Shown: positions 23,531 through 35,380, counted from the stretch's first letter. The stretch: DNA of 64,000 bases from Melieria omissa (GCA_963971225.1 OZ020269.1:93833540-93897539), one strand, 5' to 3'. Numbers and translations: made by a program. Notes: a model not told the origin generated them from the sequence alone.

Positions 23531-25640
23531 ACGTATCCCTGAAAAAAGATTGTGGTCTTATTTCCAAGACTTCTACCGGATCTTCAAAGATGAGGACAAC
23601 AATTAATACGTACTTCATCTTCTCTGTTTTACTGCACTTTTTATGAGAAGAAAGGTTCACCTGGATGAGTGCTGCTTCGACAATCTTGGAGATCTACCCG
23701 ATAAGCCGATTCTCGGTCTATTCAACTTCGTTAGAAGTTCTAACCCGATACTGTTAACGTTGGATTTGACTCCTACATATTGTGGGCCTCTTTGGTATTC
23801 TTGAATTCTCCTCAAAGCGGCTACGACTACCTATCTACTGACTACCTTTCTTCGAAAAAAGTAGCGCTCGGAAAAAAAACGTTGACCAGACACTCTGGCG
23901 ACCTGGAGGTTGCGGCGCTTAAGTCATCGTCTCGCAGCGAAAATATGGCACATGCCGCGACGGTAAAACTGCACTGCTTTTCGCCAACTTTTTCTTCATG
24001 TTGTTGTTGTTGTTGTTGTGCTCTTCTGACAAGCCGACATCTATATTAAATTATTGCACATTATGCAATTTTCGTGAACGTGTGCAGCATGAATTTTTCC
24101 GCAGCGCCTGCAACAAAACAAACAAAACATGATTTTCACTATTCACCCCACATCTGCGAACGTAAGAATTTTGTAACTAACAACAAAAAATGCACACGAC
24201 TCACTTTTCATTTATGAAAATTTCAAAGGAGCCAAATTATTTTCACACATTTGTGAATGTGTTTGTGCTATGTATGTGTGCGTGTGTCCTTTGAGCGTGC
24301 CGCCTCTAATCATAGCTGCCACTACAACAACAATGCAACCGCAAACTTTTGCCTGCACAGCCAACGAATGGCACAAAAGAAAGTTTGTTTTTTTTTGCGT
24401 GCGTGCTGCAAATCTCTAATTTCGCACGAACTAAAGTTTCACTACTTTTCGTGTGCAGTGTTGCCTGTATTTAGTTTTTATTTTTTTTTTCGAGCTTAGA
24501 GCAGCAAACTGCCGCCAACAGCTACTGTCACTGCCATTTTTTATGTTGCTTTGTTACCTGAAGTTTAAATTACACACACACACACACACACACACGCGCA
24601 CACGAGTTCAACTCGAACGGCGAAAGTTTACTTACCAAACTTCCTCTCTAATTTATCCACCATTGCGACTAGTCCTTGCTGTCGTTTTAGTAGTCGCTTT
24701 ACTAGTCATCAACTTGACACTGGCCGCCTTGGCATCAGTGCCTCCGCCACGCGGGCAGCGTTTGTGCACTTTTGGATTGTGACTTGCAGAAAAGTGTTTT
24801 ACAAAAGCAACATTTTTTTGGGACTTTTTTGTTTACATTATTTGTGTCCGTTGCTTGATTGATTCGAAAGTTTGTTTGGCTTCGGTGAGAAGCAGTTGCG
24901 TTGTAATTACGTGGAATTCGAGAGATTCAGTTTGGGAATTTTTTGGGTGTTTTTGGACACATGCCAACGTGGATGGTTTGCTTGTGGTTGTAAATCGAGA
25001 CGGGTTTTGGGTAGTTCTAAATATTTAATTCGTTAGTTTTGCAATATTTTACTAAAGAAGGAGAATTGTGTAAAAAAAAATATAGAAAATCTTAATTCCT
25101 GAAGCTACACCCACTTTCCAGCTAATAGTGTCTAATTTGCCAATTTTCCTACAAAAGTAAAGCTATGACGCTACGAATGTTCTAAATAAATAAAATAAAA
25201 ATGGGTTTGGGTCGGCTGTTTAACCCATTAAGAGCCCTATTATCCTTTTTTGTCAATTTTATGAAATTTGGTTGCTGAAATATGTTTTAATACCAATATT
25301 TTTTTTTATTTTTTTTTATATTATTTTATTTATATTTTTCATTACTTTTTTCATTGATTTCATATTTTCTAAGAAAAAGAAGGGAGTTAGGAAAATTAGA
25401 AAAAAAGAAGTTAGGAAAAATACAAAATTAATAAACTGAATATTTAAGTTTAAAGAAGAGAAGTATACATGTCTTTTGTATGGTATATCTTGACATAGTA
25501 AAGGAAGAAGAAGCAGAAAAATTAGATTACTTTTTAATTTAATTTTTTTCAATTTATTTAATACTTTATTAACTTCGGTTTAAGTAAATGAAGAAATATT
25601 CAAGTTTTCGTTATGCGTGATTTTAACTTTCCCCAGTAAA
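23531..25640. other. Non-coding, regulatory-looking DNA
   Basis: No supported gene. It contains TTG repeats at 24000-24020 and a CA run at 24571-24596. A stretch at about 25400-25620 reappears inverted at 56640-56850. Confidence 0.4.
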
Positions 25641-25657
25641 AATCTGTAGCGAAAGGG
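25400..25657 (-). repeat. Dispersed repeat, piggyBac-like end
   Basis: Read on the minus strand it starts CCCTTTCGCTACAG, next to a TTAA at 25658-25661, the same terminus as the element at 483. It then continues with a segment shared with 56640-56850 (for example CTTGAATATTTCTTCATTTA and CTGCTTCTTCTTCCTTTACT). The other end is not securely found. Confidence 0.65.
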
Positions 25658-25710
25658 TTAAGGAAAGCAATTTTCATTATTTGTGTTTTTAGATCATTCT
25701 GTAGACTGAA

Positions 25711-26126
25711 TAAATAAATAAAATAAAATAAAATAACAAAGTAAAATAAAATAAAATAAAATAAAATAAAATAAAATAAAATAAAATAAAATAAAATAAA
25801 ATAAAATAAAATAAAATAAAATAAAATAAAATAAAATAAAATAAAATAAAATAAAACAAAATAAAATAAAATCAAACCAAATCAAATCAAATACAATAAA
25901 TTAAATAAAATTAAAAAAAATAAAATAAAATAAAATAAAATGATATAAAATAAAATAAAATAAAATAAAATAAAATAAAATAACATAAAATACAATAAAA
26001 TAAAATGAAATAAAAGAAAATAAAAGAAAAAAAAATAATATAAAATAAAATAAAATAAAACAAAACCAAACAAAATAAAATAAAATAAAATAATATAAAA
26101 TAAAATAAAATAAAATAAAATAAAAT
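25711..26126. repeat. (AAAAT)n pentanucleotide tract
   Basis: About 415 bp of AAAAT repeats in two blocks. The block at about 25742-25855 is essentially pure and the rest is interrupted. The long Phe/Tyr/Leu/Ile frames on the minus strand come from this tract. Confidence 0.95.
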
Positions 26127-26460
26127 AGTCTTTAAACTGAGTTTGAAAAAAAACGACTAAAATCAATGCTGCCCATACAAACTTTACGACCGCTTTACCT
26201 TTAAGGTCGAATTAAAAAAAACGCAGATATATAAAATATCTTATTTGTGTTACCGTTTTCTTATTTGTGTTTGTCAAGTTTTAAATAGATTACAACAAAT
26301 TTCTGCGATATGAACTTGAAACTACAAAACAACTATTTCCTTAAAACAACAATTCACCTTTTAAAGGTTGAATTTAGAAAAACGCTGAAATGTGTATATA
26401 GCAATTTTCTTTTAAGTATGTAATAGCAAAATGTAAATTTGTAAATAAGGTGACTTCTGG

Positions 26461-26559
26461 TTGTGGAATGCGTTTTGCGTTGAGTAATTGAAGTGTGTTT
26501 TAATTTTCAAGCACAATCCAGAGATACGAACGAAGCTTAAAAAACGAATTTTCGTAACA
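26461..26559 (+). mobile_element. LTR fragment, same family as 12255-12661
   Basis: It shares GTGGAATGCGTTTTGCGTTG and CACAATCCAGAGA with the reverse complement of 12277-12365 and ends in CGTAACA. Only the last quarter of the LTR remains. Confidence 0.65.
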
Positions 26560-27513
26560 ATATAAACAAAATTTTCAAATAATCCATATAAGTTTCACCA
26601 CCACCTTTTTCCTGTTTCAAGGTCGCAGTTTTTAAAATCACTCCTTCGTCAATCCTTAACTTTTTAAATTACAACTACTGACCAAATTTCATCATTATAG
26701 CTCCAGCGCGCAGCGGTTTGTGCTCAGAGGTGGTAAAATAAGCGGTTAAATACATTGAATTTTTTTTTAAATGGTAGGTTTTTTGGAAAACATACACCAT
26801 TTTTGAAGTCAGCAGCCCAAAAATACTCAGATTACACGTTTTCAGTGAATTTCATGCACCTCTATTTTTCTCTCAATTTTGTATGGAGTCGATGCACTGT
26901 GCACGCCTCCCGTCATCCAGTCAGTCAGTGCTGACGCAATATGCGTCACATGGTCGCATCTAAATGGGCTCTTTAAAACTTGTTGATCAAACAAAAATCA
27001 ATTTGCCACAAGTAACAATAACAACAACAACAAGTGTCTTTCATTTTGCTGTTGTCTTTTAATAAAATGTCATAAAAATAGTGACGTAAAATGAAAAATG
27101 AAAAAAAAATAACACAATATACGCATAAACCTATGAATGTGTGTGTGCGTGTGTGTGTTTTTGTTTGCAGCCAGCAAAACAATGCATGCAGAAATTTACA
27201 TTTTTATGAGCGCCACACGCACACGTCACTGTCGTCGACTTTCTTAGACGATTCGCTTTGTTCTCGTTGGTGGTGTCGCTGCGGCCGTTTGGCAATTTTA
27301 TCAATCAGCAGCAGCCGCAGCGAAATGCGTTTAAAATTCAAATGAAAGTGCGCCGCAACAGCATTTGCGAATTTATGCGGCCAGCAGCAGGCGGCACCAC
27401 ACAGCCACACACGGCGCTGCTGCATGTGCGAGCATTTTGCTGCGCGCTCCAATTGCACAACATTTGAAAGGGTTGCGCGGCGTTGCCACGTATTTGCATC
27501 AAACTTAGTTACA
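26560..27513. other. Non-coding, no gene recognised
   Basis: Mixed AT-rich and GC-moderate DNA with GTGTGT runs near 27140. No frame has family features. Confidence 0.4.
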
Positions 27514-27813
27514 TACCCTGCAGGAAATGTAACTAATTTTTAACTAATTTATAACTAGTCCTTTTCTGTACAGGACTGATTACAAATTAGTTATTTTGCT
27601 TGAAAAGAAGTGATTATTTTAACGTGGCGATGTCCTAGCAGCACATCAATTGTCTACCTCTGCATGACTTCCCAACTAGTTTATAACTAGCTGTTTCCAA
27701 ACCAATTAATAATTAGTCCGCAATGGACTGATTTAAAACTAGTTGTTTTGTGACTAGTTAAAAATTAGTTAGTTTGTAACTGATTTTAAACTAGTCAAAT
27801 AGTAACCAATTAT

Positions 27814-29715
27814 CTAACCAATCTAATTGAACTGCAAAAAAAGAAAAACGAAAAGGACATTTTGGCTTTAGAAGATTTCACTGATATTATCAAATCCGCG
27901 GCTATAGGCAAACGAACAGGAAAAATACTAAGAAAAAAATCGATGTGGTTCGACTGGAAATGTTTAGCAGCAAGAAAGGCTACTTTAGGGTTACTTAGGA
28001 AGTATAATAGAACTCAAAATACTGAATACAGAGAACAATATTCCGTGGCTCAAAAAAATTATAAGAAACAGTGTGAAGATAGCAAGAAAAATTACTACGA
28101 AAATCTAGAAAGAGAAATAAATGAAATAAATAATTGCAGTGATTGGTGTGAATTGGCCAAAAAGATACGAGGGACAAATGAATCCTTAGATTTGGAGATT
28201 CCACCGGAGGCGTTTAGACAATATTTTGAAGAACTTTTAAATCACGCTACTTCCGTGAATCAAATAGAATACGTAAGCTTATTAATAAAGGACGATTTAA
28301 TAGATAAACCAATCTCATCAACAGAAATCTTACAAATGCTCCATAAGACTAAAACTGGAAAAGCGCCAGGCTTAGACAGGGTGTCTTACGAATTTTTCAA
28401 AAATGCTGACACTGTTTTTCTTGATGAGCTGGCTAACACGTATTCTGCGTTATATAATAGTGGGGAAGCAGATACGGCTTTTGAAACTAGCATAATATTT
28501 CCGCTTTTCAAAAAAGGTGATAGAACCTTAGCATCAAACTACAGAGGGATTTCTTTTATGAACTGTATTGCAAAGATTATGATGGGCATATTAAATGAAA
28601 GACTTACAAATTGGTTAGAAAGTAAAAAGCTGATTACCGAATATCAGGCAGGGTTCAGAAAACAACATTCCACGGCAGATAACATTTATAATTTAACTTC
28701 AATCATTCAAATTAGATTCGCAGAAAAAAAGAAAGTGTACGCTTTTTTTGTAGACTTTAAAGCCGCTTTTGACACGGTTCCCAGAAAACTTTTAATCTAT
28801 AAACTGCATAGCTTGGGAATCCCAACAAAAATGGTAAATTTCATTGAAAATATGTACAACCACACGGATTCGATTATATGGACTGGCAGTGCAATATCAA
28901 ATAAATTTAATATTTCAACAGGCGTAAAGCAAGGATGTTTAATGTCGCCTTTGTTGTTCTCTATTTATCTGAATGACTTACATGATAGTTTGGGAGGGGG
29001 AATTTGGATAGGAAACTTGAATGTGCGACTACTGTTGTATGCGGATGATATAGTATTGATATCTGACAATGTAGAGGAGCTGCAAGGAATGATATTTAGG
29101 TTAGAAAATTATTGCAATGTGTGGAACATGCAAGTAAACCTCTCGAAATCGGCCATAATGGTTTTTCGACAAGGCGGCAAATTGGCGGATAGAGAAAAAT
29201 GGACATTTAAAGGCGAAAGTATCCCTATAGTGTCAGAATACAATTACCTCGGTGTAAAATTAACACCAAAATTAAGCTTTAAAAAACATGTTGAAAATAG
29301 AAACTGTATGGCTAAAAACAGTATCAATGCAACATGGTGGTCCTTTCTAATCAAAAATAAGATAAAATTATCAGCTAAATACAAATTATTTTTAGCAGTA
29401 ATTAGAGCTATACAAAGTTATGCTGCGGAAGTCTGGGGCTTTGAGTTGTTTGAATTGGTGGATAAAATTCAATTTTATTTCTTAAAGAAAATTTTACATC
29501 TACCAACAAACACACCCTCTTATTGTCTTATGTTAGAAACAGACATACCACACTGTCACCTGTATACTTTACGGCTTCATCTTAAATATATTTCTAAAAC
29601 TCTATTTGAATACGACGATAGCAGATTGCCACACAAACTTTCAAAAATTATTATAGAGAGAAAGATTTTTTTGGGTAAAATCAATGCAAGTTTTAGGAGA
29701 AAAATTGAATATTAG
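27814..29715 (+). pseudogene. LINE reverse transcriptase (truncated, frameshifted)
   Basis: About 630 codons with the full set of reverse-transcriptase blocks in order. GKAPGLDRVSYEFF and FKKGDRTLASNYRGISFMN come first, then AFFVDFKAAFDTV (motif A Asp), GVKQGCLMSPLLFSIYLNDL (motif B), YADDIVLI at about 29038 (catalytic Asp pair) and NYLGVKL. There is no ATG at the 5' edge because the gene is cut at the insertion junction. The frame ends at 29713-29715, but the natural C-terminus continues in another frame from about 29672 to 30187. The likely cause is a one-base change in the T7 run at 29666-29672. The core is otherwise free of stops, so the copy is young. Confidence 0.9.
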
Positions 29716-30187
29716 TTGGAATTATGACGTTTTAAATAGAAGAAGTTGGAATGAAAACATTGACACATTGTTATCCGTTCTGAACTCGACAAATAAACAA
29801 AAATCATGGGAAAGGGCTCTTAAAAGTTCACGTATATATAAAGACTTAGATCATAACATCGGTAAAAGCTACTTGAATGACAATCTTGAAAAATATAGAA
29901 TAATGTGGATTTTGAAGGCCAGGTGCGATTTGATAATTCTTGGGGGTCACAGAAATCTAAACTGCAGTCTTTGTAATTTGAACGAGTTAGAAAATATAAC
30001 ACATTTTCTGGGTAGGTGTCCAATTTTGAAAAGAATCAGATATCGATATCTTGGAAAGTTCTTTTTAACTCAAGATGAAATTGTAAACAAGCTAAATGGA
30101 ATTGGCGTAGGTGGATGGGATTGTCTTGTTTTGTATGTCACTGATGCTTTAAAATATAGGAGTTTAATTGTAAATGAATTCTGTTAA
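29672..30187 (+). pseudogene. LINE C-terminal domain after frameshift
   Basis: The continuation of the LINE protein in the next frame. It carries CSLCNLNELENITHFLGRC, a C-x2-C-x9-H-x4-C cluster at the usual place near the LINE C-terminus, preceded by a Trp/Arg-rich block (RIMWILKARCDLI). It overlaps the end of the upstream frame by about 40 bp and ends at 30185-30187. Confidence 0.85.
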
Positions 30188-30338
30188 TATGTATGTATAT
30201 CTTTATGTTAGAGTAATGTATTTTCCTTTTTTCCGACAGACGACTTAAAGGTCATTGTCGTAAATTCTTTATCAGAAATGTTATCTATTGTTAATTAAAT
30301 TATTTCTGTAATATTTGTTAAACAATTGAATAAAGAAT

Positions 30339-30368
30339 ATATCTATCTATCTATCTATCTATCTATCT
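30339..30368 (+). repeat. (ATCT)n LINE tail
   Basis: About seven ATCT units directly after the AATAAA signal, forming the 3' tail of the LINE and abutting the right target duplication. Confidence 0.9.
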
Positions 30369-30640
30369 AGTAACCAATTAAAAATTACTTGCATATAACC
30401 CCATTAAATGAATTTTCAAATATACTGAATTCAATTCATACGATTGTGTTATTAAATGTTTTCAAAAACAAAGTACACTCCTTTTAAATAATATTTACAA
30501 CTAATTACAAACAAAACAGCAAAAATGTAAAACATTTCATAAAAATAACAGTTCAAAGCATTTTACAAGAAAAATTAATTTAAAGAAAGAAAAGTAAAAG
30601 AAAACAATACTTCAGCCAGTTCACTTAAGGCACTAAGATA

Positions 30641-30900
30641 TTAAATAAATTCAAGTTTAACGCCGGCAATAGCTGCTCTCAGCTCTTCCATGGGATCAGC
30701 TGCATTTATTGAATCTAGTTAAAAGAGGAACGAATTGTAGAATTAGTTATGGGAATATTATGCACAGTGAATGTAATTTTGAATATGTGTACGTGCATAC
30801 ATACCAAGCAAAACGATAAAAAATGTGTTGTAGTCCTTCTTAAGCCTTTTCCCATTAGTCCCAAAAATGTTCACGGCGACAATGACAGCAGCTTACAGCT
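30641..30900 (-). CDS. Unknown spliced C-terminal frame inside the TIR element
   Basis: Two minus-strand exons join cleanly. The upstream exon ends at 30805 (donor GTATGT), a 90-bp intron covers 30804-30715 (acceptor AACTAG), and the last exon 30714-30641 ends in TAA. The joined text includes KRLKKDYNTFFIVLLD, then INAADPMEELRAAI, then GVKLEFI and stop. The reading frame stays open across the junction and the composition is protein-like. Upstream of about 30895 the frame meets a stop; another frame (GIENADEGTNEDVQVEHLC) continues, suggesting a frameshift or a further intron. I do not recognise the family. It may be a remnant of the element's own gene or a captured host fragment. Confidence 0.45.
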
Positions 30901-31760
30901 TTCCGCGCACAAATGTTCCACTTGCACGTCTTCATTCGTGCCTTCATCCGCATTTTCAATTCCACTTATTTCTCCACATATTTTTTTGATTTGAAGGCAT
31001 TTTTTTTGCTAATTAAATAATTTATTTTACACACCTCTTTAAACTACGCACTTATTTACACTTTTTCACGCGCACGCATTGACGAAAAAACACGATATGG
31101 CGTCGTATATGTTGCCAACCCATTGGATTCACTTACAAATTCTAAGGATCGAAAACGTGACCCCAGAAAATATCAATTTTCAAACAATAGGCAACCCTTG
31201 TTCATCGCGCAGACGCCAATGGCGACTTGTCGTTTGTACGAACAACGCAACGAGTACGGTGCATGCGCTCGTGAACTGTGTAGCCATGCATGATTATTCA
31301 ATCAGTTACAAATTAGTTGTCAAATAATTAGTTAAAAATTAGTTACTTTTGCCAACTGACTACTTCTTTCCTGCAGGGTATGTACATGTGTTTATGTATG
31401 CATGTATATGTGTGTGTGTGTTAGTGTGTGTGAGAGTGGCGTAGGGGCGCGCATCGTGTGGTGTCGCTGTCAGTGTTGCATGTTTACGGTGGCAACGCTT
31501 GTGGCAAATTGCAATATAAGAAAAATTCCTGCAAAGTAAACAAATTTCCACTGCGGTTGCACAGTGGACCAAAGCGATGCGTCATTTATGATAAATTCAT
31601 GGAAGTTGTGGAGTACGATTGTAAAGAATCTAAACATTGCACAAAGAACCATTTGAAACCAATGCAATTTGTAACAAAAAAAACATCTCATGGACCCATT
31701 TTTCATTTGCCAATCGCTTCTGAATTTCAATAACAAATTTTTGAAGAAAATTGTGACTGG

Positions 31761-32243
31761 TAGTGTCAGACCGAATATTCGTCGTCGGCTTCGGTATTTG
31801 GCCTATTCGGCCAATTTTAAATGTCCGGTTTCGACCACAAAAGCCGAATACTTTAGCCGAATGTTTTCAACCTGTAATGCAAGTAAAATTGCTCTGTTTC
31901 AAAATATTTTGTTAATTATCGGGTTTCGGATTTAAGATTGCAATTAGTTAAAATTACTTCTAATCAGCTATTTATGTCAATTTAAATGTTGGATTTTTAT
32001 TTTTGTTAAAAGCGAAAGTCTAAGACTGCTTTTAGTTTTTGTAACTAAAATATATATAAAAATTTGTTTATTAATTCTTAAGTCAAACAAATAAATGATT
32101 AGAGAAAGAACGGCTTAATTTGATCGGTTTTTTCTTTAAAAGAATTTGATTGGTATTTGGCTTCGGCCTTCGGCCTAATATTTCAGTTATGCCGGATACT
32201 CTACTTCGGCTTCGGGCAAAAATCCACCTTCGGTCGGACACTA
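31761..32243. mobile_element. hAT-like MITE with 8-bp target duplication
   Basis: The 483-bp element starts TAGTGTCAGACCGAA and ends with the inverted TAGTGTCCGACCGAA, fitting the TAGNG-type ends of hAT elements. Flanks are GTGACTGG (31753-31760) and GGGACTGG (32244-32251), an 8-bp duplication with one mismatch. Inside are further inverted CTTCGGC-rich segments. There is no coding capacity. Confidence 0.85.
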
Positions 32244-32332
32244 GGGACTGGTTATGGAAAATAGAATCAGTTGCGACAAATTAGACGAAAACTGTTTCGG
32301 TCGAATAGCACTGAGCCGCCTCAAACGGTGAT

Positions 32333-32872
32333 CGCGACAGGTTTGACCGTCAAGAAGGTTTTGCTATATGTTTGAAGGGATTGGAAGGGAGTCATCTATT
32401 ATGAGCTACTTCCTTCTCTTAATTCGAACCTGTACTGTCCACAATTGGACCGTCTAAAGGCAACATTCGCCCAAAACAACCAGCTTAGGCCAAATGGGAG
32501 AGGAATTGTGTCCATCAGGACAATGCCAGGTTAGACACATCGATCGTGACTAGCCAGAAGCTCCGGGAGCTTAGCTGGGAGGTTCGAATCGATGTATCGT
32601 GACTAGCCAGAAGCTCCGGGAGCTTAGCTGGGAGGTTCGAATCGATGTATCCAACTTTTAGTCCGGACCTGGCACCAAGTGATTATCTTTTTTTTTATCT
32701 GTGACGAATGATTTTGTTGGTGAAAAATTGGCCTCAAGAGAAAGAAGCCTGTGAGAATGAACTATACCAGTTTTTATTGACAATAGGGTCCAGGAGGTTT
32801 TATGAAAGAATCATAATGAATGTACCTTCAAAACGGTTACAAGTCATTGAACAAAATAGTACATATTTGACT
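32333..32872 (+). pseudogene. mariner transposase remnant
   Basis: The plus strand reads, in broken frames, DWKGVIYYELLP, LYCPQLDRLKATF, SPDLAPSDYLFF (third catalytic Asp region of the D34D triad), ACENELYQFL, RRFYERIIMNVPSKRLQVIE and QNSTYLT. These are the standard landmarks of the C-terminal half of mariner transposases. The N-terminal half and both terminal repeats are missing. A 53-bp tandem duplication (32544-32596 and 32597-32649) sits inside the SSGSLAG/REL(G)WEV region, and there are several stops. Confidence 0.85.
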
Positions 32873-32879
32873 TAAATAG

Positions 32880-33460
32880 TATCATAAGGACGATGCTTCA
32901 TTGATTTTGTATCTTTTTTATTATTTAAAATACTGATACTCAAATAAATTCCAATTTTTTTACTTCATTGGAATTGTAGCTTCCGCCTTTTTCAGTAACT
33001 TTCGAACTAATACAGTTAGAGTAATGAAATTTTGACACATGATCAAGGAGCTTTTGGGTTTTAATATACTTACTTTTTAAGAAAACGCGATATAAATTTT
33101 CAAGGATATAAAGGATTAAAATTTTCAAAGGAGCTTTTTCATATCCTTTTTTTACAAATAGATAAAAAATTAATTTTATTTAAATTCTTGAGCTTTTCTT
33201 CTTTCATTTGATATACATATCGCCATATTCGAACGAGGTTAAGTATTTTTTAAAATTTATTTATTTTTTATCCCTTTCAAAAAGTTGAAGTCCTTTTAAA
33301 AGGACAAAGGATGTAGAAATGAAGAACTGAGTACGCAGTATTACTATGTTTGGCCTCACGCACTTATGGATTTTTCCCAGTGTGAAAAATGCTGTCGCAC
33401 GGTGTTAGCAAAGCCTTCAATTTCATACAAAATAATGGATATAGTTTAACTTTTTATTAG
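32880..33460. other. Non-coding, no gene recognised
   Basis: AT-rich DNA; nothing specific is seen. Confidence 0.4.
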
Positions 33461-33462
33461 TT

Positions 33463-33755
33463 AGGTTAGGTAAGACACCTGACTGGTTTCTCGGAGGCCT
33501 TAAGAGGCCCACTGTGATGTTCAAAAGAAGGGTAAGCAAGCCCCTGTCATCCTGTGTTCGGTGTTGACTGAAATCAACCTGTGCCTGGAACAAACCAGTT
33601 GCGTGGTACAAACCATGGTCAAGTCGTCTATGGCTCCACCCCCCCCCTCCCTCTGGATAGCGTTGTGTAAGGCACCGAAAATTATATAATTTCAATTTAT
33701 ACAAACACTCACGCACCGACTCCACTGTGCCGACAATGCTGTATGCCGCATACAC
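33463..33755 (-). pseudogene. LINE-like fragment with (AACCT)n tail
   Basis: On the plus strand it starts GTTAGGTTAGG, the reverse complement of the AACCT tail seen on other LINE copies here. A minus-strand frame with no clear motif follows. Called by the tail and its non-unique look only. Confidence 0.35.
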
Positions 33756-34560
33756 AATTTAGGGAACACAAACGTGGCATCGGAGCAAAGCAAAAAAAGG
33801 TAGCAAATAAAATTTCACCGCAATGAAATTAGAAAATGTAATAAAAACCCGCCCGAACAACCATGCCATCTTTTACTGCAATGTCAGGTTTTTACAACAA
33901 CAAATAATATGTTGCAGCCAACGACAGCGGCAACAAGAATAACTACGCCTGCGGTTTCATTAAAATACCAAGAAACTATGCAGGCAACAACAACAACAAA
34001 ACACTCTAGAGCTGCAACACTCCGGCGCCCACCTCAGACGTTGCAACACGCCGACTTTAGTTGAAATCCGTTGCCATTTTGGCTGTCAGCGCAACCGCAG
34101 TCAAAGAACGCTCCGCCAGACTCTGGTTGCAGTCGACGAATTGGGTTGCAACAACATTGCTGGCAGTTGAGTTGCGCTGCACAGAAATATATTTTACAAC
34201 GGTTAAAACTGTTTACAGTTAAATGTGCAATATGACGCTTTAAACGTTTGAAAAAAATTAATAAAAAAAAGGAAAAATTTACTTGCAAACGATTTAAAAA
34301 TAATTGCATTCAATAAAAAATGTGTCTTACTTGGCGTTGCCAGTCGTAAATATTCAATGCTGTTGGCATAAAATGTTGGGGGGCCAAAAAAAAATATGCC
34401 TACAAAAATTGGTTTATATTGTCTCAACTGCCGACTGCGGTCGATGGGAATATAATCACGTTTCGCGGTCTCCAATTGTGATGCAATCGCGTAAATTGTT
34501 GACATTTAATGAAGTGGAAAGTATCGAGCGATACAGGGTGCAATGTGAATATCATGAAAG
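33756..34560. other. Non-coding, no gene recognised
   Basis: Contains CAACAA runs near 33980. No supported gene. Confidence 0.4.
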
Positions 34561-34565
34561 TTGTG

Positions 34566-35380
34566 ATTCAATAATATTGCGCAATGTTAGATAAATGTAA
34601 ATTTATGATTTCTAATTAAATTTTAATCATTGAAAAAAATTGAACTTGATTTAAAAAAATTATAATACATTTTTAGCTGTAGTACAATAATATTGCGCAA
34701 TTTTAGATAAAATGTAATGTTTTGATTTCTAATAAAATTGTAATCATTAAAACAAATTGAACTTGATTTAAAAAAATTTTAATAAATTTTAAGCTGTGGT
34801 TCAATAATATTGCGCAATGTTACATAAAATGTAAATTTATGATTTCTAATAAAATTTTAATCATTAAAAAAATTGAACTTGATTTAAAAAAATTATAATA
34901 AATTTTAAGCTGTGGTTCAATAATATTGCGCAATGTTACATAAAATGTAAATTTATGATATCTAATAAAATTTTAATAATTAAAAAAAATTGAACTTGAT
35001 TTAAAAAAATTATAATAAATTTTAAGCTGTGGTTCAATAATATTGCGCAATGTTAGATAAAATGTAAATTTATGATTTCTAATAAAATTTTAATCATTAA
35101 AAAAAATAAACTTGATTTAAAAAAAGTATTATAAATTTTAAGCTGTAGTACAATAATATTGCGCAATTTTAGATAAAATGTAAGTTTATGACTTCTAATA
35201 AAATTTTAATAATTAAAAAAAATTTAACTTGATTTACAAAAATTATAATAAATTTTAAGCTGTAGTACAATAATATTGCGCAATGTTACATAAAATGACA
35301 ATTTATGATTTGTAATAAAATCTTAATAATTAAAAAAAACTTAAATTAATTTAAAAAAATTATAAAAAAATTTTGGGTGG
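34566..35380 (+). repeat. 117-bp satellite, seven units
   Basis: The anchor CAATAATATTGCGCAA occurs at 34569, 34685, 34802, 34918, 35035, 35151 and 35268, giving periods of 116-117 bp throughout. Each unit contains the 10-bp palindrome ATTGCGCAAT in an otherwise A/T background. Units differ by a few substitutions. Confidence 0.97.

Larger units (their letters stand above)
27813..30367 (+). mobile_element. 5'-truncated LINE with (ATCT)n tail
   Basis: The insertion is flanked by a 13-bp direct repeat TAGTAACCAATTA at 27800-27812 and 30368-30380. It ends with an AATAAA signal (30329-30334) followed by an ATCT microsatellite. The open frame runs right up to the 5' junction, so the element was truncated inside its reverse-transcriptase gene; no endonuclease domain is present. 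The absence of RNase H and the microsatellite tail point to the CR1/Jockey-type group; the clade is not resolved. Confidence 0.9.
27516..31378. mobile_element. TIR element with ACTAGT/ACTAAT-rich ends, host of a LINE
   Basis: The termini are CCCTGCAGGAAA (27516-27527) and its exact reverse complement (31367-31378), each next to TA. Just inside, both ends carry GTAACTAATTTTTAACTAATT in inverted orientation, and the left 300 bp hold many AACTAGTT/AACTAATT units. A TA target is the simplest reading of the flanks, but the superfamily is not clear. The inner right half carries a spliced minus-strand frame (30641-30900). The left half was later split by a LINE (27813-30367). Without the LINE the element is about 1.3 kb. 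Confidence 0.7.

Noticed and set aside
25600..26166. Long minus-strand frames of Phe/Tyr/Ile/Leu
   Set aside because: They are readings of the AAAAT pentanucleotide tract and have no start context, family or codon signal.
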